Positions 29,211 to 42,234 of a DNA stretch of 64,000 bases are shown here, piece after piece. Position 1 is the first letter of the stretch; every line of letters begins with the position of its first letter. Source of the stretch: Meandrina meandrites. Lineage: Eukaryota > Cnidaria > Anthozoa > Scleractinia > Meandrinidae. The notes beneath the pieces were generated by a model, which saw only the letters and a program-made list of their open reading frames with translations, made no database searches and was not told where the DNA came from. Where the stretch lies: assembly GCA_963693305.1 (NCBI GenBank), contig OY855907.1, forward strand, positions 32,646,301-32,710,300. Reading direction: 5' to 3'. The position numbers and the translations under genes are program-made.

Positions 29211-30140
29211 TTGAAATAATCCACTTTCCAAATTCCGAAGATAAGATGTCATAGATCGCTGTCGCAAAACACAGCGTGTGAACTTTACTCGGTGAGATTT
29301 TCACTCGTAGATTACGTCATCAGCGTGCACTATCGGGATTTTGAGCACGCTTACGTATACTGAATTTGACTACGTGGCTCTGCTAGCTATGTTATAATAT
29401 ATATTACACCTGATACTTTCAACTTGAGCATCGAGCAGCTGAAAGTTTGTGTGCTCGTCGATCTGGAGGACTTGGCTCACAGCTTCGAGTCGGCATCTCT
29501 GTCACTTCAGTGCTGCAACGAGGAAAACTAATACACAGATGGCTTGATACCAACACCTGGGGTCATGTCTAGCTTTCTCGGTTAAAGACCTCTCGGATTG
29601 CGTTTACTATCAGTTCTAATGTTGTTCATCTCCGTTTCGAGTATGCGTCTGTCTGCAAGAAGAAGTCCTCCGATTTCACGTATGCGAGAGATCTTCTTGA
29701 ACGAAATCCCCTACCTTCGAACTGAAGACACAGTCTATCGAACTTTAGTCCTGGGATAACGCTTTTAGCCAAACGTAAACTTCAGACTTTTTTCCTCTGT
29801 CGAGCGAACTACCCAGACCTTTCGGTGTTGACTAAATAAATGTCGCAGTCTCGTTTTGATGCAAGTCTCTTGTTGGCTGTCATTAAAAAAAACGTAAAGA
29901 AAAAGACTGGTGTTCACGGTTGGAGCGTCCGAACTATAATACTCGTAGTCGAGCGAAGTACTGCCTTGTCAGGAAACGGGAATTTACCGGTACACCCGGT
30001 ACACCAGAACATAGGTTTTTACCCTTTTGACCAATCAGTGTGTGTGTAGTATCTGAGTTAGTTCATGAAATCGGATAACTCACACTTCTTACAATGTGAT
30101 CTAAGCTAATACTTATCCTCTTTTTTAACTCCTTTTCTAG

Positions 30141-30212
30141 GCATCTGTCCAACAACCGTTTGCAATACTTACCTGCAGGAGTTTTTAATTCTTTAACTGA
30201 GTTAAGGCAGCT
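30141..30212 (+). CDS. LRR exon 9 (72 bp)
   Basis: Acceptor CCTTTTCTAG and donor GTAAGT. It encodes HLSNNRLQYLPAGVF, then NSLTELRQL. Confidence 0.75.
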
Positions 30213-32718
30213 GTAAGTAGGAATAATCCTGGATTTCCTTCAACTGTTTCGTAGGAAGTCTGTAGTGTCAGACCTATAATTCAACACATTTACATTGGAA
30301 AAAAATATTGTTTTCTAAAATGCTGTTCTGTTCGAATTATTTGGCTCTGTCAAAATTAAATTTAAAAAAATAAAAAAGTATCAGACACGGAAACAGCACA
30401 TATATTCACTATTTGCTGTTTTAATCTTTTGCGCAACATTTGAAATGTTAAAACCTCCAAATTGTGCCAATGTTATCCCAGGTTAACTTTAAGATCAGAA
30501 AGAGTTCAAAATAACACACTACTGTCAAACGTTTGAAGTTGTCCTTCACAAGCATCTTTAGTGGTTGTAGTTAATCAAGTGAAGCCTTAGGTCACTCTTT
30601 CTAGGGTATTTTTTATCCCAGCTTTTGTAGTTTAATACCATATCATAAACCATCATTTGTTCAGCTTATTACCTATTATTCATTTTTACCGCTAATTGTT
30701 ATTCGTGTCACCTACGCCACAAATTGCTTTTATACTCTGCACTGTGAATATTTGATGATGCCGTGGATTGGCGAGGGCAAGGAGTATAATGCGCTTAATA
30801 CAGTACTTAATGCCTTACTTCATTACCTACAATCAACAGACGTCTATATTGTCAGTAATAATATAATCCTATGTGTCAATCAACAAGGTAACGAGTAAAA
30901 TGGAAACATCAAACAACAACGCCTAAATACAAATACGCTGACTTTATTGTTTGCCGGGAAAAAGCAAAGCCGCAACAAGGAGTAGGCAAAACCGAAAGTG
31001 ACTTTCACAACTCCATTAATTACCATGGTAACACGAGACAAAAAAGACAGAGAAAACGAAAACCAGTTGAATTTTGACACCGCGCGCCTTTCTTGATATT
31101 TCATTCAAATGATTGGTTGAAGCTCAGCAAACAAATATCAAGTTCAAACTTTCACAAGAGCAAAATATTCAAATTTATTCAGTTATACTGTAAACTAGGT
31201 TTTTCAAATAGTACTTGAAAGCTGCTCTTTCTACCTTATTTCCACTTTTCCAAGCTTTACCTATTCTACCTTTTAACTACTTTTAAAAGTCTCTGCTGGA
31301 TGATCAATCGTTGTGAATAACATTTATGCTTTTGGAGGCGAATACTCAGGAAACTCACTCGAGTCTATAATTGCCATTCTTTACTTACCGTATCAAGAGG
31401 CGTGTCAATTTTTTAAAAGACTATAATCCTTTCTAATTCCTGTGTCTATACTCAGCTTCCAGTGCCTTCCATCAAAAAGAAACTAAAGTAGCGTGGATTA
31501 AAACTGCACACGAGTAAGCAGAGACGAGACTGAGAAAATCGTTGCGGTTTTCCGACGACATCTGCAGTTATAAAATCAGGATTTCAATAGCAGCTATCAA
31601 TAGTTAAGAATCATTTTCTAACTGACGAGATATTTCAAGAATTACCAGAGATACTACTTGCATTCCCATACTTTGCTTTGTTTTCGTTCGAAGCAAAGCC
31701 CCTTTCGCCTCGCTTTCATGTCCTCGACCCAAAGTTTTCCGCGCGTCCTGCTATTTATTTTATTAAAATAAGGTGTATATGGCGGCTATTTTGAACAGAT
31801 TTTTGATTTTGAGAAGCGGCTACTTTCCGGGATATGCGAGGTATGAGCAAGAAGTTTTTTAGAAAAGCATTCGTGTGTCATTGTGTCATTCACATGCGGA
31901 TCCGAATGACAGCCAAATCTATTTTTGTGGGTGAAATTCGAGCTTATTTCAACACGTGTCGAGCGCTTGAAGTGACTCAAGTCTCCTACCTTGTCATATT
32001 ATTATATAATATGGTAATAGTAAGTGACGTAAAATAGCTCCAAATTGCTTGCAAAAACGTTGTAACGTTAGCAAACAACACCATGCTATGTTTCATCGAC
32101 TTTATTTAGTAATTTCGCTTTTATTTATTGTTCAAAAGTTCCCCGTTTAAAAACCTATACAAATTCGCCATTTTAATATATGCAAATATCATGCTTGGTC
32201 TACCTGTGCTTGGGCCATAAATCAACGGAGAAAAACTCCGTCCGTATTTTACAGTACGGACCTCGAACTCGATTAATAAGAGGTATTTAGCCACGAGACC
32301 TCACTAATTTATCTCTTTTTATCGTCAAGACTTTGTTTTTTCGTTTTAGTCCTTTTCGTGCATGTTTCTTCGTGGTTATTAGTTTCGTCGGTTGTTGTGG
32401 GATTACGTTTCATATTTTCGTGTTTAATCTTTTCTATTATTTCTATTATTCTGAATAGCGCCTTTAGTAGTTAATTTTCTTAGTTTTCTGGAGACAATTA
32501 AAGAGATTTATTTCGGTTACAGCCGGTGCGTACTTGTATTTTGTAACCAAAATTTTCTCAACAGTCTCTAACCTATTTTATCACTTAGTAAGAACACTGA
32601 TCCTTTACTTTAGGCAATTCAGTCAATTACGGTTTTTTTTTTCAACTTGCAATTTCTAACCTTATCTTGTTGTTTTATATGGAACGAATGCATGTTTTTT
32701 TTTATTATTTGTTAAAAG
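30213..32718. other. Intron, nothing recognised
   Basis: 2.5 kb of AT-rich sequence without a clear exon, transposon end or long repeat. Confidence 0.4.
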
Positions 32719-32790
32719 ATTTTTGGAAAGCAACCATTTGAAAGAGTTACCCTCGGACACTTTTGATAACAATAGTCGACTTTGGTGGTT
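32719..32790 (+). CDS. LRR exon 10 (72 bp)
   Basis: Acceptor GTTAAAAG and donor GTAAGT. It encodes FLESNHLKELPSDTF and so on. Confidence 0.7.
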
Positions 32791-33055
32791 GTAAGTTTAA
32801 GAACTCTTCTTTTTCATTATTTACAGAACAAAATTAATAACGTAAAGAGGCAGACGGAAGGCAGAAATTTTTTAACACTATTTATCTACAACGATATTTA
32901 AACAATGGCAATGAAATATAATTTCAATTTGTGCACGGTAACTTTTTAAGACATTTTAACATACGACGAGACATGCTGACATTCCACTGAAAAATAATGA
33001 CGCTTGTTGATCAGCAAGTAAATAAATACCGTCTTTTCTGGTAGAGGGCACCAAA

Positions 33056-33232
33056 ATGACTGACTGACTGACTGACTGACTGACTGACTGACTGACTGAC
33101 TGACTGACTGACTGACTGACTGACTGACTGACTGACTGACTGAATGAATGAATGAATGAATGAATGAATGAATGAATGAATGAATGAATGAATGAATGAA
33201 TGAATGAATGAATGACTGAATGACTGACTGTT
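33056..33232. repeat. (TGAC)n to (TGAA)n microsatellite
   Basis: A TGAC run that changes to TGAA units near 33140 and returns to TGAC at the end. Confidence 0.97.
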
Positions 33233-33575
33233 TAGTTCTTAAGCATAGCTAGTGGTTGACTTTATAGGTTAAAAGTAAAATCTTAAAGTACTCAAGGCTC
33301 ATAATCAATACATATATTTGAAGTTATGTTCTGGAATGACGTCACTAATTGTGGAAGACCCAGATTCCGTTAACAGGATCTGCGAACCGGTAATTTTATC
33401 AATTATGGAAAAATGTCAAATTCATATTTAGTCGGAGGATTTAACGAGAGTTGTCCTATACTGTCCCACAGATTCCATAGTTAAAAGGCTTTCAATTTAG
33501 ACAGCGCCATAGTTTAAATACCCTTAATGAGACACTTGGCTGTGATCTTATTCTCTGTTGGCATTAATCTTTTAG

Positions 33576-33647
33576 TAGATTGTCCAATAATATGTTAGGA
33601 AGATTGCCTTTGGGAATTTTTAGCAAAAATAGTCGGCTGCAAGTTCT
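33576..33647 (+). CDS. LRR exon 11 (72 bp)
   Basis: Acceptor TCTTTTAG and donor GTAAGT. It encodes RLSNNMLGRLPLGIF and so on. Confidence 0.73.
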
Positions 33648-34289
33648 GTAAGTAGTAAACTTTCTCCTGCAATAAAGCGTAATTTTGCCATAAAGTGCAT
33701 GAGTCAAAGTTGGTCAAAACAGATTCCTACATTTTCAGCGCTTCAACTTAGACGGATCTTTTCTACGACTCTTTTCTACGACTATTTCGTTTGACGCAAC
33801 AATTATGGTATCAAACAGATGCCCAGTCGCTGGTGAACAAGTTATGATTATTTTCTTGACATTACAAATTACTATAGCAAAGGGTATAATTCGTTAAAAA
33901 CACCTTTAACTTTTGCTTTAAGTCCAAAAAAGGGGGGTGAGCACAATTTCTTTTATCAAATTGTAATCAAGAAGATAAGAAGTACTTGGAGTTCAAAGCC
34001 ACGTTTAATTTACGGAAATTAAAGATGGATCCGAACGCCATGTGACTGACTTGCTTGGCTTTATTCCTAGCTCTCTTCTGGGAGAATAGGGCCATGAACC
34101 CCATGTGCAGCTTTGTTTTCAATTTTGCCAAAAGTTGCATCTTCTATTGCTGGTCATAATTAATAATAAATAAAGTTATATTGTTGTTATGGTAGCCTAT
34201 TGTGTCATAAAAAAATGGTAACAACGTGTTCACCAATCATTGAGCATTTGTCTTGCAAATACTTAGTTATAGGCTAAGTCTGTGTTAGA

Positions 34290-34560
34290 GCCTAGTTTCC
34301 CCTCTAGCCAGAGCTAATCCCGATTTCAGTAGGGTGAAGTGTGAAGCAGTATTTCTATCCCCCCCCCCCCCCCCCGATGGGATGTTAGTCAATCGCAGGG
34401 TTCCCTCGGCAGGAAAATCACCGTTGCCCATGTACACACCCGTGTGGAGAGAGTAACATTATTTACCCAAGAACATAACCCAATGACCCCGGTTAGGGCT
34501 CGAACCAGGACCGCTCGATCCGAAGTCCAGCGTCCTAACGATAAGGCCACCGTGCCTCTC
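34290..34560 (-). repeat. tRNA-derived SINE-like repeat
   Basis: On the minus strand, the stretch from 34559 leftward reads like a tRNA gene head: GGCACGGTGGCCTTATCG in the A-box area and GGTTCGAGCCC as a B box. A non-tRNA body and a run of C/G near 34361-34376 follow. This order is typical of a tRNA-derived SINE. It is not a functional tRNA gene. Confidence 0.55.
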
Positions 34561-34892
34561 TTAACTCTGTTGTAAATGCGATGAATTATGCGTGTGATGG
34601 TGAGAATAGATAGCAGAGACGCAATGAAGAAATTACGACGGTAATATAAAGTGCATGATCAATACGATAGTATGCGTAGCCAGGTTTACATTCATGCATT
34701 TTGGTCATGATCTATGTATAATTTGTAACCCATAATTTATTTTAATTTATATTTCTTATTACTAAGCATAACTTACCATAATTCTTCACACGCGTGTCAA
34801 TTACATGGTGAATGTTCTATTTATAGTTCACTTTGGCCTTTATAATGGATCATAGTAACGAACTTACCATTGATAAAAATTAATACTTATAG

Positions 34893-34967
34893 GACCTTGT
34901 CCGATACCCGCTTGAAATCTCTGCCCCTGATGGAATTATTAAACAACATAAGAGATCTATGGTACCT
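34893..34967 (+). CDS. LRR exon 12 (75 bp)
   Basis: Acceptor ACTTATAG and donor GTAAGT. It encodes TLSDTRLKSLPLMELL and so on, one residue longer than the standard unit. Confidence 0.65.
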
Positions 34968-35229
34968 GTAAGTAGGAATGTTTGTGTACCATTTGCTCTG
35001 AAATATGTATTTGTTTATCATTGAATGGTTCATTTTTTTTCTTAATATATAGCACGAACTCAAAATGTCTGAGGTATATGTCTGTCTTATTTTACACAAA
35101 CTTAGCTGAAGAAATTTGGTATACCGCTTTAGCCTTGATACAAAGTTTTTCACTCCCTGTTGAGCATGGGTCAATGGAAACCGCATGTCAACTCACTCTG
35201 TTTTGTGATAGCGTTTTTATCTGCCTCCA

Positions 35230-36720
35230 GATGTAGCCTGCCTTGCCCACCTCGTTCACGGTTCTCCTCCAGCTGTTCGTGAGGCGGCGATCTTGGCTCC
35301 TCTTCCCCCGTGGGTGTCACCTAAGCGCATGCCTGGTAATATATTGCAGGTTGGTTTTCTAAGAATGTGTCCCATCCACCTCGATTACGCCTTCTTATTT
35401 GGATGTTGATTCTTTCGTGTTCTGTTCTTACCCACAATTCTTCATTCCTTGTGACTTCTGGCCAGTGAATGTACATGATGGATCTCAGGCATCTGTTGAT
35501 GAAGTACCCCGCTTTGATGGAGGTTGCTTTTGTTACTCTCCATGTTTCTGGGCCATACAGAATGCCTGACTTCACGTTGGTGTTGAATATCAGTACTTTT
35601 CCCTTTCTGGATATCACCTTTGATCGTCATACATGCATCTGGATTCGGAAAGCGGTATTTGCCTTCTCAATCCTCGCCTGTATGTGCCAATCAGATTTAC
35701 CATCCTTGCTGATGATATACTGCCAAGCTATGCAGAGTTCTTCACTTCATCACTTGCTTCCCCATCCAGTTCTATCCTGTCTACATTCCTGATGTTTACC
35801 GTCATCACCTCAGCTGAGATTTTTGCAAGTCGCGTTAGTTTAGATTGCATGCCCTGGTGGTTATGTGAGAGGAGGCCGCAATGTCGTCAGCGAAGTCCAC
35901 ATCTTATAGAGGGGTTGTGAGGATCCTCTGCAAAGTCTCGCGATATTTCTCCGTTGTCTGCCGCATAGTCCAATCGATGACGCTGAACATCTCAATCAGC
36001 ATCTCAATCAGTTCAAAAAACCTCCGTTGTGGATGACTTTGCAGATGTACTTCTGATAGGTCTTTTGTATGTATTTTTCTGGGATGCCATAATGACGTAA
36101 AAGATTCCACAACACTTCCCTAACACCGCTGCTGAAGTCCTCATTATCCACAAAGGTCGCATGGAGAGGAGAGTTCCACTCAAGGATTTGCTCCAAGATG
36201 ATCTTCAAAGTGACAACGTAATCTGTGTACGGCCGTCTCTTCCGGAACCCCGCTTGTTCATCTTGCAGACGTTTGTCCACTTCTACAATCCCTCCATTGG
36301 CTGACGTGTTCAAATCTGCCTTGATGACTTTTGCTGGAATGTCACCGAGACGAGCTGCTCTTCCACTCCCCGGATGTCTGGAAGCTTCCTCAATCTCTAC
36401 TTTGCTTGCCTTGTTATGTTTTCAGTGGCCTGCAGAAGTGTTTTGGCTGGTTCTATGGTAGAGGTCTGTTAAGAAGCTTTCTGCCCACCTTTTTCGCTGC
36501 TCTTCTTGTTCGGTAAGGACCTCTCCGTTCTTGGCTCTCATAGGTCGGTCTGGAATCTTTCTAGCACCTGCCAGTGTTCTTGTGATGGAATAAAGCTCTT
36601 TCACATCCCTCTTGCCTGCTGCTTTCTCAGCCATGGGTTCGATTCCCGTCGGGGAATCAGATTTTATTGCTGTCCCATGGTGGTGGCAAATGAACATTTA
36701 ATCTTCATTAGCACATTATA
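35230..36720 (-). pseudogene. Degenerate LINE reverse transcriptase
   Basis: Minus-strand pieces in shifted frames give a recognisable order. A linker region (KRDVKELYSITRTLAGARK near 36600) is followed by an RT block (DEQAGFRKRRPYTDYVVTL and EWNSPLHATFVD near 36150-36260), a catalytic DFADD motif at about 35878-35896, and a C-terminal CLRSIMYIHWPEV region near 35450-35520. Several frameshifts and stops show it is dead. No endonuclease is seen, so the copy is 5' truncated. The clade is not certain. Confidence 0.7.
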
Positions 36721-36745
36721 ATCTTTATATTTTTTTTATCTGCAG

Positions 36746-36811
36746 AGATCTTTCATACAACGAAATTCAATACATGCCAAGGAGTTGTTGCAGCGTATAT
36801 TTGAACATATT
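36746..36811 (+). CDS. LRR exon 13 (66 bp)
   Basis: Acceptor TCTGCAG and donor GTAAGT. It encodes DLSYNEIQYMPRSCCSV and so on. This is a shorter unit with two Cys. Confidence 0.62.
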
Positions 36812-37382
36812 GTAAGTATGTTAAAAAAAAATAATAATCTATTTGCACCACTTTCCCAGAAGCTTTTGGAACTTAGAATGTTGGTCAGCTGTCGGTTTTA
36901 GGTGAGGAAAAAATAAATAGCAATAGGATGGGAAGGCGGACGAAAACTAAAACTGAAAATCGATAGCGACAAGAGCCCAGGGATATGAAATACTAAATGA
37001 TGATTAAAACGCAGTGGACGGAGACGCCAGCCTGGCGTGAAAGGAGAACGAAATGCGACATGGAACATAAAGTTGGCTGGAACGAGGTATAGGGAAAAAT
37101 ATACACCTGTAAAGTTTCTATGTCAGTGAAGCAACAGCCGACGGAAGGCAGTTTCATTGAGTGGAAATAGAAACTTCTGCTATGTACATTGCGTGACTAG
37201 CCATTCTAGAAATTTCTGGAGTTTTCCTGTGGTCGCAGAATAAGGAAAACTGAGAGCTCTAATCAGGAATGAGTATTAGCGACAATTAAAGTTCATTATT
37301 TTTGTAAAGAATAAATCGTGAGTGGATTTTCGGAAGTAAAATATTGTAGCTTGTAATTTGCTTTCTTTTCGTTGATTACTAG

Positions 37383-37448
37383 ACTTTTGCACAATAACCA
37401 GATAAACTCCATTTCAAACACTTCTTTTACCACCTATATGCGATTTCT
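37383..37448 (+). CDS. LRR exon 14 (66 bp)
   Basis: Acceptor GATTACTAG and donor GTAAGT. It encodes LLHNNQINSISNTSF and so on, the same length as exon 13. Confidence 0.65.
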
Positions 37449-37569
37449 GTAAGTATTATCATGTGTATTGTGTACATCTGGTAAAACTTAATTTCTTGAA
37501 GCCAACGCCATATCCTCTTGTTCCACTTGTAAGGTCACTTATGAGGTTCTAATGTAACTAGATAAAAAA

Positions 37570-38019
37570 AAAACATAAAACAAACAGCGGTAATAAACAT
37601 TATGAAAAATCGCATTTTATTAACTTGACGTTTAGTATGCTATGCAACATACATTTTCGAAAGTATGACCGTCACACCAGACACCCCTGTTGCGACAGCC
37701 CCTTAAAAAGATGTCATAATCCTGTTACCCTACTTAGGTCTCCCGACCATCCAAATCAATAAACGTCTAAAATTAAATGCCAACGTTGACAGTGAGAGTT
37801 TGTTGCTCTATTAACCTACACGTTAATATTAAGTTGCTGCTGAAGATCAATTGTCTCCGTCTAGGTTCCAGACATCCTTTCATAACAATGTATAAATAGT
37901 TGTTAAAATTTTGTAACGGTCATACTTTTGAAAATGTATGTTGCATAGCATACAAAACGTCAAGTTAGTAAAATGCGATTTTTCATAATGATAATAACCG
38001 CTGTTTGTTTCATGTTTTT
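37570..38019. mobile_element. Foldback element with about 104 bp inverted arms
   Basis: The arms 37570-37673 and 37916-38019 are inverted copies (for example CATACATTTTCGAAAGTATG against its complement). The inner 240 bp has no gene. The exact outer ends and target duplication are unclear. Confidence 0.75.
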
Positions 38020-38882
38020 AATCAAGTTACGATGGCCTAAAACCAAGAGTCTATATAACCAGATTCAGTGATAGGGTAAGTTGTAAATGTCAGAGCGTTC
38101 CTCCTAATGGGTTCATTTCGGGAATAATCAAAATGGGGTTGACAGACCTACGTGACTCCTGCTGTGTGCCTACTGTGTTGTTCATAGCTTTTATAGTTTT
38201 GCTTTCACAACATGTAACGGGGCCATTGCAAACTCTCCCGACATGCCAAATTCCCTCGGTTTTCGGATCGAGATCGGGAGATTTCTCTCTAATGCTACTT
38301 AAGAAGGCAGAGTTACAAAAAACTTGCTGTAAAACACTTGCATTCTGCGCCAGTAGTAGATAACGTTAAAAAGATAAGCCTTGTTTCGGTCGTCCCCTGT
38401 CTTCCGTATGTCTTCCTGCATAGTAATAACTGTCTCCCTGCATACTAAAGAACGCATGTCTTCCTGCATACTTATAACTCTCTTTCTCCATACTAATGGC
38501 GGGATTCCCGCTGTATACTAACAACTGTCTAGTCGTTTCTTTTCATGACAATAAAACAATAGACCTACCACCAGAACGAATTATTATTCACAAACGAAAA
38601 ATACATGTGCGCTTAAGTGACCCCAAACGTAAACACTGCGAGAGCGAAGCGAATTACCGCGAAACTAATAATAATAAACACACATAGAATAATTCAGGAA
38701 AATCTTTATTTCGGTTGTTAAATGTAAATTAAACTCTCGCTGTTAATCGACGAACTGATTTATGTCTAATAAAGCAGTTAAACTGATAACTATTTTCATC
38801 GAGTGTCTTTTGCAACATAAACTTTCAGATTCGTGTAGTACGAATTAATAATTTTGCTATCTTTTTGTCTTTTAACTTTCAG

Positions 38883-38972
38883 ATTTTTAAGTGGTAACCG
38901 TATAAAGAACATTCCATATCGAGTCTTCTACAATCTGCATACAGAGAAAAAATCGGACAAATACCAGATAAT
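38883..38972 (+). CDS. LRR exon 15 (90 bp)
   Basis: Acceptor AACTTTCAG and donor GTGAGT. It encodes FLSGNRIKNIPYRVF and a longer charged end, TEKKSDKYQI. The length keeps the frame, but the extension is unusual for the array. Confidence 0.6.
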
Positions 38973-39767
38973 GTGAGTGTCGAGCAGTAATCTAGTTCAG
39001 TTTACGAGTAAAACAACACCAAAGACTACTGCAAGGTCGAGTAATTTCATGTAATGTTGCGTGTCACCATTTGGGGTTTTAAGGCTTGTACATGACAAAC
39101 TTGGACAATGCAGTATTCGAACGGAAAAAACTGCTCAAAATAGTGAAAACAGAAGCCTCCCAATTGACAACCTACACGGTATTCTCTTCTTTAGCGTCCA
39201 ACAGTTTACAGGACACAGCTCAGATTCGCGTGGTAAGAAATTTGCTATATTCACCTTTCACTTGAGCTTCGCAAGCCGGGGGAGGAGTAGTATAGAAATC
39301 CAAAAAAGTTCAAAGTCAAAGCGACAATCCTCCATGCCAGTCGCAAATCGAAGCAAAGCTTCTTCCAACAATAAGTTTGTAGGACGAAGAAATAGTGACA
39401 CGTTAAAAATTGCAGGTGAGAATTTTGCATCTGGTAATGCGCCTATCACTGGAAGCCCACAGGAATTAGAATCTTTGAAACTACAGTGAAATGTTTCCTA
39501 AGCCTAAATTGACTATTTTATATTTACTCCACGCACATCGACCCATTCGAAACAAAGACAAGCAGCATATGGGTGAGCCAAAAGGGAAACGAAATGCTGC
39601 TCTTCGGTGCAACCTCAACATTGGAAACTTTGAGTAGGTGTAAATTTCCCTGTGAATCATCTTTAAATTTAGATCTTACAGAAATAGTTACAGATTTACA
39701 ATGAAATCCACTTCTACGCCAACTAAACAAGTGATAAATCTTGTTTAACATTGTTCAATGTCAAGCT
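38973..39767. other. Intron with an unassigned open stretch
   Basis: A 142-codon open stretch (39061-39489, no ATG at its start) is Ser/Lys-rich and matches nothing I recognise. It is probably chance or a transposon remnant. Confidence 0.35.
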
Positions 39768-40044
39768 ACAATGCGGGACATAAATCTTGGGACATGTGCC
39801 ACAATTGTGGGCACAACGACTGCTTGCACCCCCCTCCCCCCAAGCAATGTTGAGATTTGCCTATGCCACACAGCAAGTTCAGGGCATTTATGTTTTTCAA
39901 CATTGCTTGGGGGAAGGGGGGCGCTTGGGAGTGGGGAACGGGGACTTGGGAGCGTATAGGCTCTTTTTTTAAATCCTCTAAGGATCTCTTGCACTATTCA
40001 ATGCTTTTTTTAGAAATGTCCCAAGTATTTTTGACCTCCATTGT
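39768..40044 (+). repeat. 277 bp unit, left copy
   Basis: Its ends are imperfect inverted repeats (ACAATGCGGGACATAAATC against ACAATGGAGGTCAAAAATA). It also carries an inner inverted pair, CCCCCAAGCAATGTTGA and its complement. It reads as a MITE-like unit in itself and is identical to 42506-42782. Confidence 0.92.
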
Positions 40045-40662
40045 CTGAATTTGACTTTTGTAGAGAAAACAAGAATTACATTACATTTCAGCACGAATTA
40101 TTGAAAACTATTTGGCGGTGCAACGAAAAAAATGTTTTTCAGAGGAAACTTTATTTGCAGAGGTACAAAGTAACTTTTTTTACTGAACAACGGGCAACGC
40201 ATAAGTACGCATACATTAGTTGACGTCCTGCATCTTAGTAATTGGCCGCGTGAACATTTTAATTGAGGGATTTTTCCAAGGCCTGTCCAAAAGGCGGGAT
40301 CTGTGGACAGTGTAAACACAGCCATGATGAACTGCAGATGTTTTTTTTTAACTTCTGGAAGCAAATTCCACAAGATGACCAGCTATATTTACAGCCATGT
40401 GGCCTTTGTTTCTCCAAATTTATTTTGGAAAACGCCGATAAAGATCAAACCAATTAACATGGCCATGACTAGTCATTCTGGCGCGCGATGTGAAACGTTG
40501 TTTATATCACCACAGCTCTCATGCACAGTTCTCACCAAGGAAAAGTGAGTTTTCCTTGCTTTGTTTGAAGTAATTCGCTAAAGAAAAGCTTTAGAGTATT
40601 CTGTATCATTTCCTTCGTCCAAAGCATATCTAATTTTTGGAAGGTTTGTGCAAAAAGTGCTC

Positions 40663-40748
40663 TTTTCAACAGTACTCGGCTATTGTTAAATAATGAACTA
40701 ACAATCCTATATTCCTTTTGAGCTGTTTAGGCCGAGTACTGTTGAAAA
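40663..40748. repeat. 18 bp perfect inverted repeat with 50 bp loop
   Basis: TTTTCAACAGTACTCGGC at 40663-40680 pairs with 40731-40748. The loop holds a further small inverted pair, ATTGTTA/TAACAAT. Confidence 0.85.
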
Positions 40749-41133
40749 TCATACTGTAATTGTGTTTCATACACATATAGCACTTACACAGATTGCAGAA
40801 AAAGGTTAAATTAAGTTTTCACACATTGTAACTATAAAAAAGGGTTTCAAGGTTAAGCTATAACAACTTAAATGGCCGAGAACTGAACGCGAGTAGTGTA
40901 ACTCAGTGTAACGCAGTACTATCTGTTTCTATACTAACACAGCGTAACGAAAAAATGAACTTCTTTATACAAGAGAATTTAGCAATCCATCTGTTTTTCT
41001 AATACATAGAGTAGTTTCTTTAAGATATATGAAACTTTCACGCTATGAAATCAAAGAGCAAAATAATGAAAACATAAAATTAATACCATACGTAGTGCAA
41101 GTCCATATCCATTTTTCATTGCGTGACGCGTGA

Positions 41134-42234
41134 TTAATATTTTGTTCTAGCACCTTTAGAAGAAAGGATAGCTTGTATCCTGTTGCTCATACTTGCAATT
41201 GTTTTATCTATAGTCTCAATGGAAGCACTTTCCAGAGCTCTGAAAACGCGATTTTGAAATTGCTCAAACGACTCCCATGTGATATTTCTAGATATCGCTT
41301 CGTTTTCTAAGAAAAGCTTCACCAGGTGAAAAATGTTCTCTATTGGGTTTAGGTCTGGTGAACGCGGCGGGATTTCATGAAACTCTGCTTCAATCTCTTC
41401 AAAGGCTAATTTAGCTGCTACGCTGGTCTGGGATGGGTCGTTGTCCATAACAAATAATCGTCGTCCATTTGTTTTCGGACCAGCTTCGGCGAAAGTCCTA
41501 TTGAAATGCTCCCTGACAAACTGTGAAAAAAAGCGACCTGTCATTTTTTCGTAGGGAACTTTCAAAATGACTCCCTTGCCATACGCAATCGCCACTACAA
41601 CGTGTAACCTTCTTCCACCAGCCAAATCTTTGGCACCTTTAGCAGTGACTTCAAGTCCTTCTTCCCGTTTTCTCCACACTCTTGCTTTGTTGGCCGCTAG
41701 ACCACTGCGAGGGTTATACTTGTGTACGAACGATACGCCATCCAAATAAAAAGCAATTTCATTCTTCCAGAAATCTTGATTCCTGGAAACTTCTCGTTTC
41801 ATCGTACGAGCAAATCGTAAGCGTAACTTTTTGTCCTTTTCTGTAAGTACCCCCTTCCTCCTAGCTGAGAAGTAAGCGTACCCCAACCGATTTAGATAAC
41901 GGGAATATGTTCTTCTACTTGCTTGTGAAAAGCTTAGTCCACTTTCTTCGACTAAACTCTTAACTGTTACGTGCACATTATTCTTTCTGGAAGTTTTCAA
42001 TGTGCGAATAAGTTTTCTCATATCGCGTGTGCTTAATTTATTCGGTCGACCAGGTTTCTGCTTACCGCCTCTGTTGTTTGAAGAACTCTCGACTTCAGTG
42101 GCGCATATCCTTTCAACAGATGATTTGGAGATTCCACATTCTCTTGCCGTTGTTCTCAGGGAAAATTTCCCGTATTTATGTAAATACAAGGCTAATGCTC
42201 TTGTCCTTGGTGGTATCTGTTTCTTGAATACCAT
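41134..42234 (-). CDS. Tc1/mariner-superfamily DDE transposase
   Basis: I start at the ATG at 42234-42232 (366 residues). The frame is open for 36 codons further upstream but has no ATG there. Counting from the longer frame, two DNA-binding helical regions lie at about 45-80 (RTTARECGISKSSVERI) and 97-175 (starting GRPNKLS). Catalytic residues are Asp201 (FYLDGVSF), Asp300 (FVMDNDPSQ) and Glu335 (SPDLNPIENIFH), with 34 residues between the second Asp and Glu, the Tc1 pattern. The frame is intact. It lies in an intron of the receptor gene in opposite orientation. Confidence 0.9.
   Translation of the reverse strand: MVFKKQIPPRTRALALYLHKYGKFSLRTTARECGISKSSVERICATEVESSSNNRGGKQKPGRPNKLSTRDMRKLIRTLKTSRKNNVHVTVKSLVEESGLSFSQASRRTYSRYLNRLGYAYFSARRKGVLTEKDKKLRLRFARTMKREVSRNQDFWKNEIAFYLDGVSFVHKYNPRSGLAANKARVWRKREEGLEVTAKGAKDLAGGRRLHVVVAIAYGKGVILKVPYEKMTGRFFSQFVREHFNRTFAEAGPKTNGRRLFVMDNDPSQTSVAAKLAFEEIEAEFHEIPPRSPDLNPIENIFHLVKLFLENEAISRNITWESFEQFQNRVFRALESASIETIDKTIASMSNRIQAILSSKGARTKY

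Larger units (their letters stand above)
26480..30140. other. Long intron, no recognised exon
   Basis: Contains a minisatellite (27930-28075) and an ATA run (29160-29209). Weak open stretches on the minus strand at 28203-28448 and near 28900-28990 do not match a family I know and may be transposon remains. Confidence 0.45.

Noticed and set aside
36640..36660. B-box-like GGGTTCGATTCCC, possible tRNA gene
   Set aside because: No A box or cloverleaf around it; it lies within the degenerate LINE.
39741..40048. Short frames repeated identically at 42502-42840
   Set aside because: They are identical because the 277 bp repeat is identical; overlapping on both strands, no sign of coding selection.
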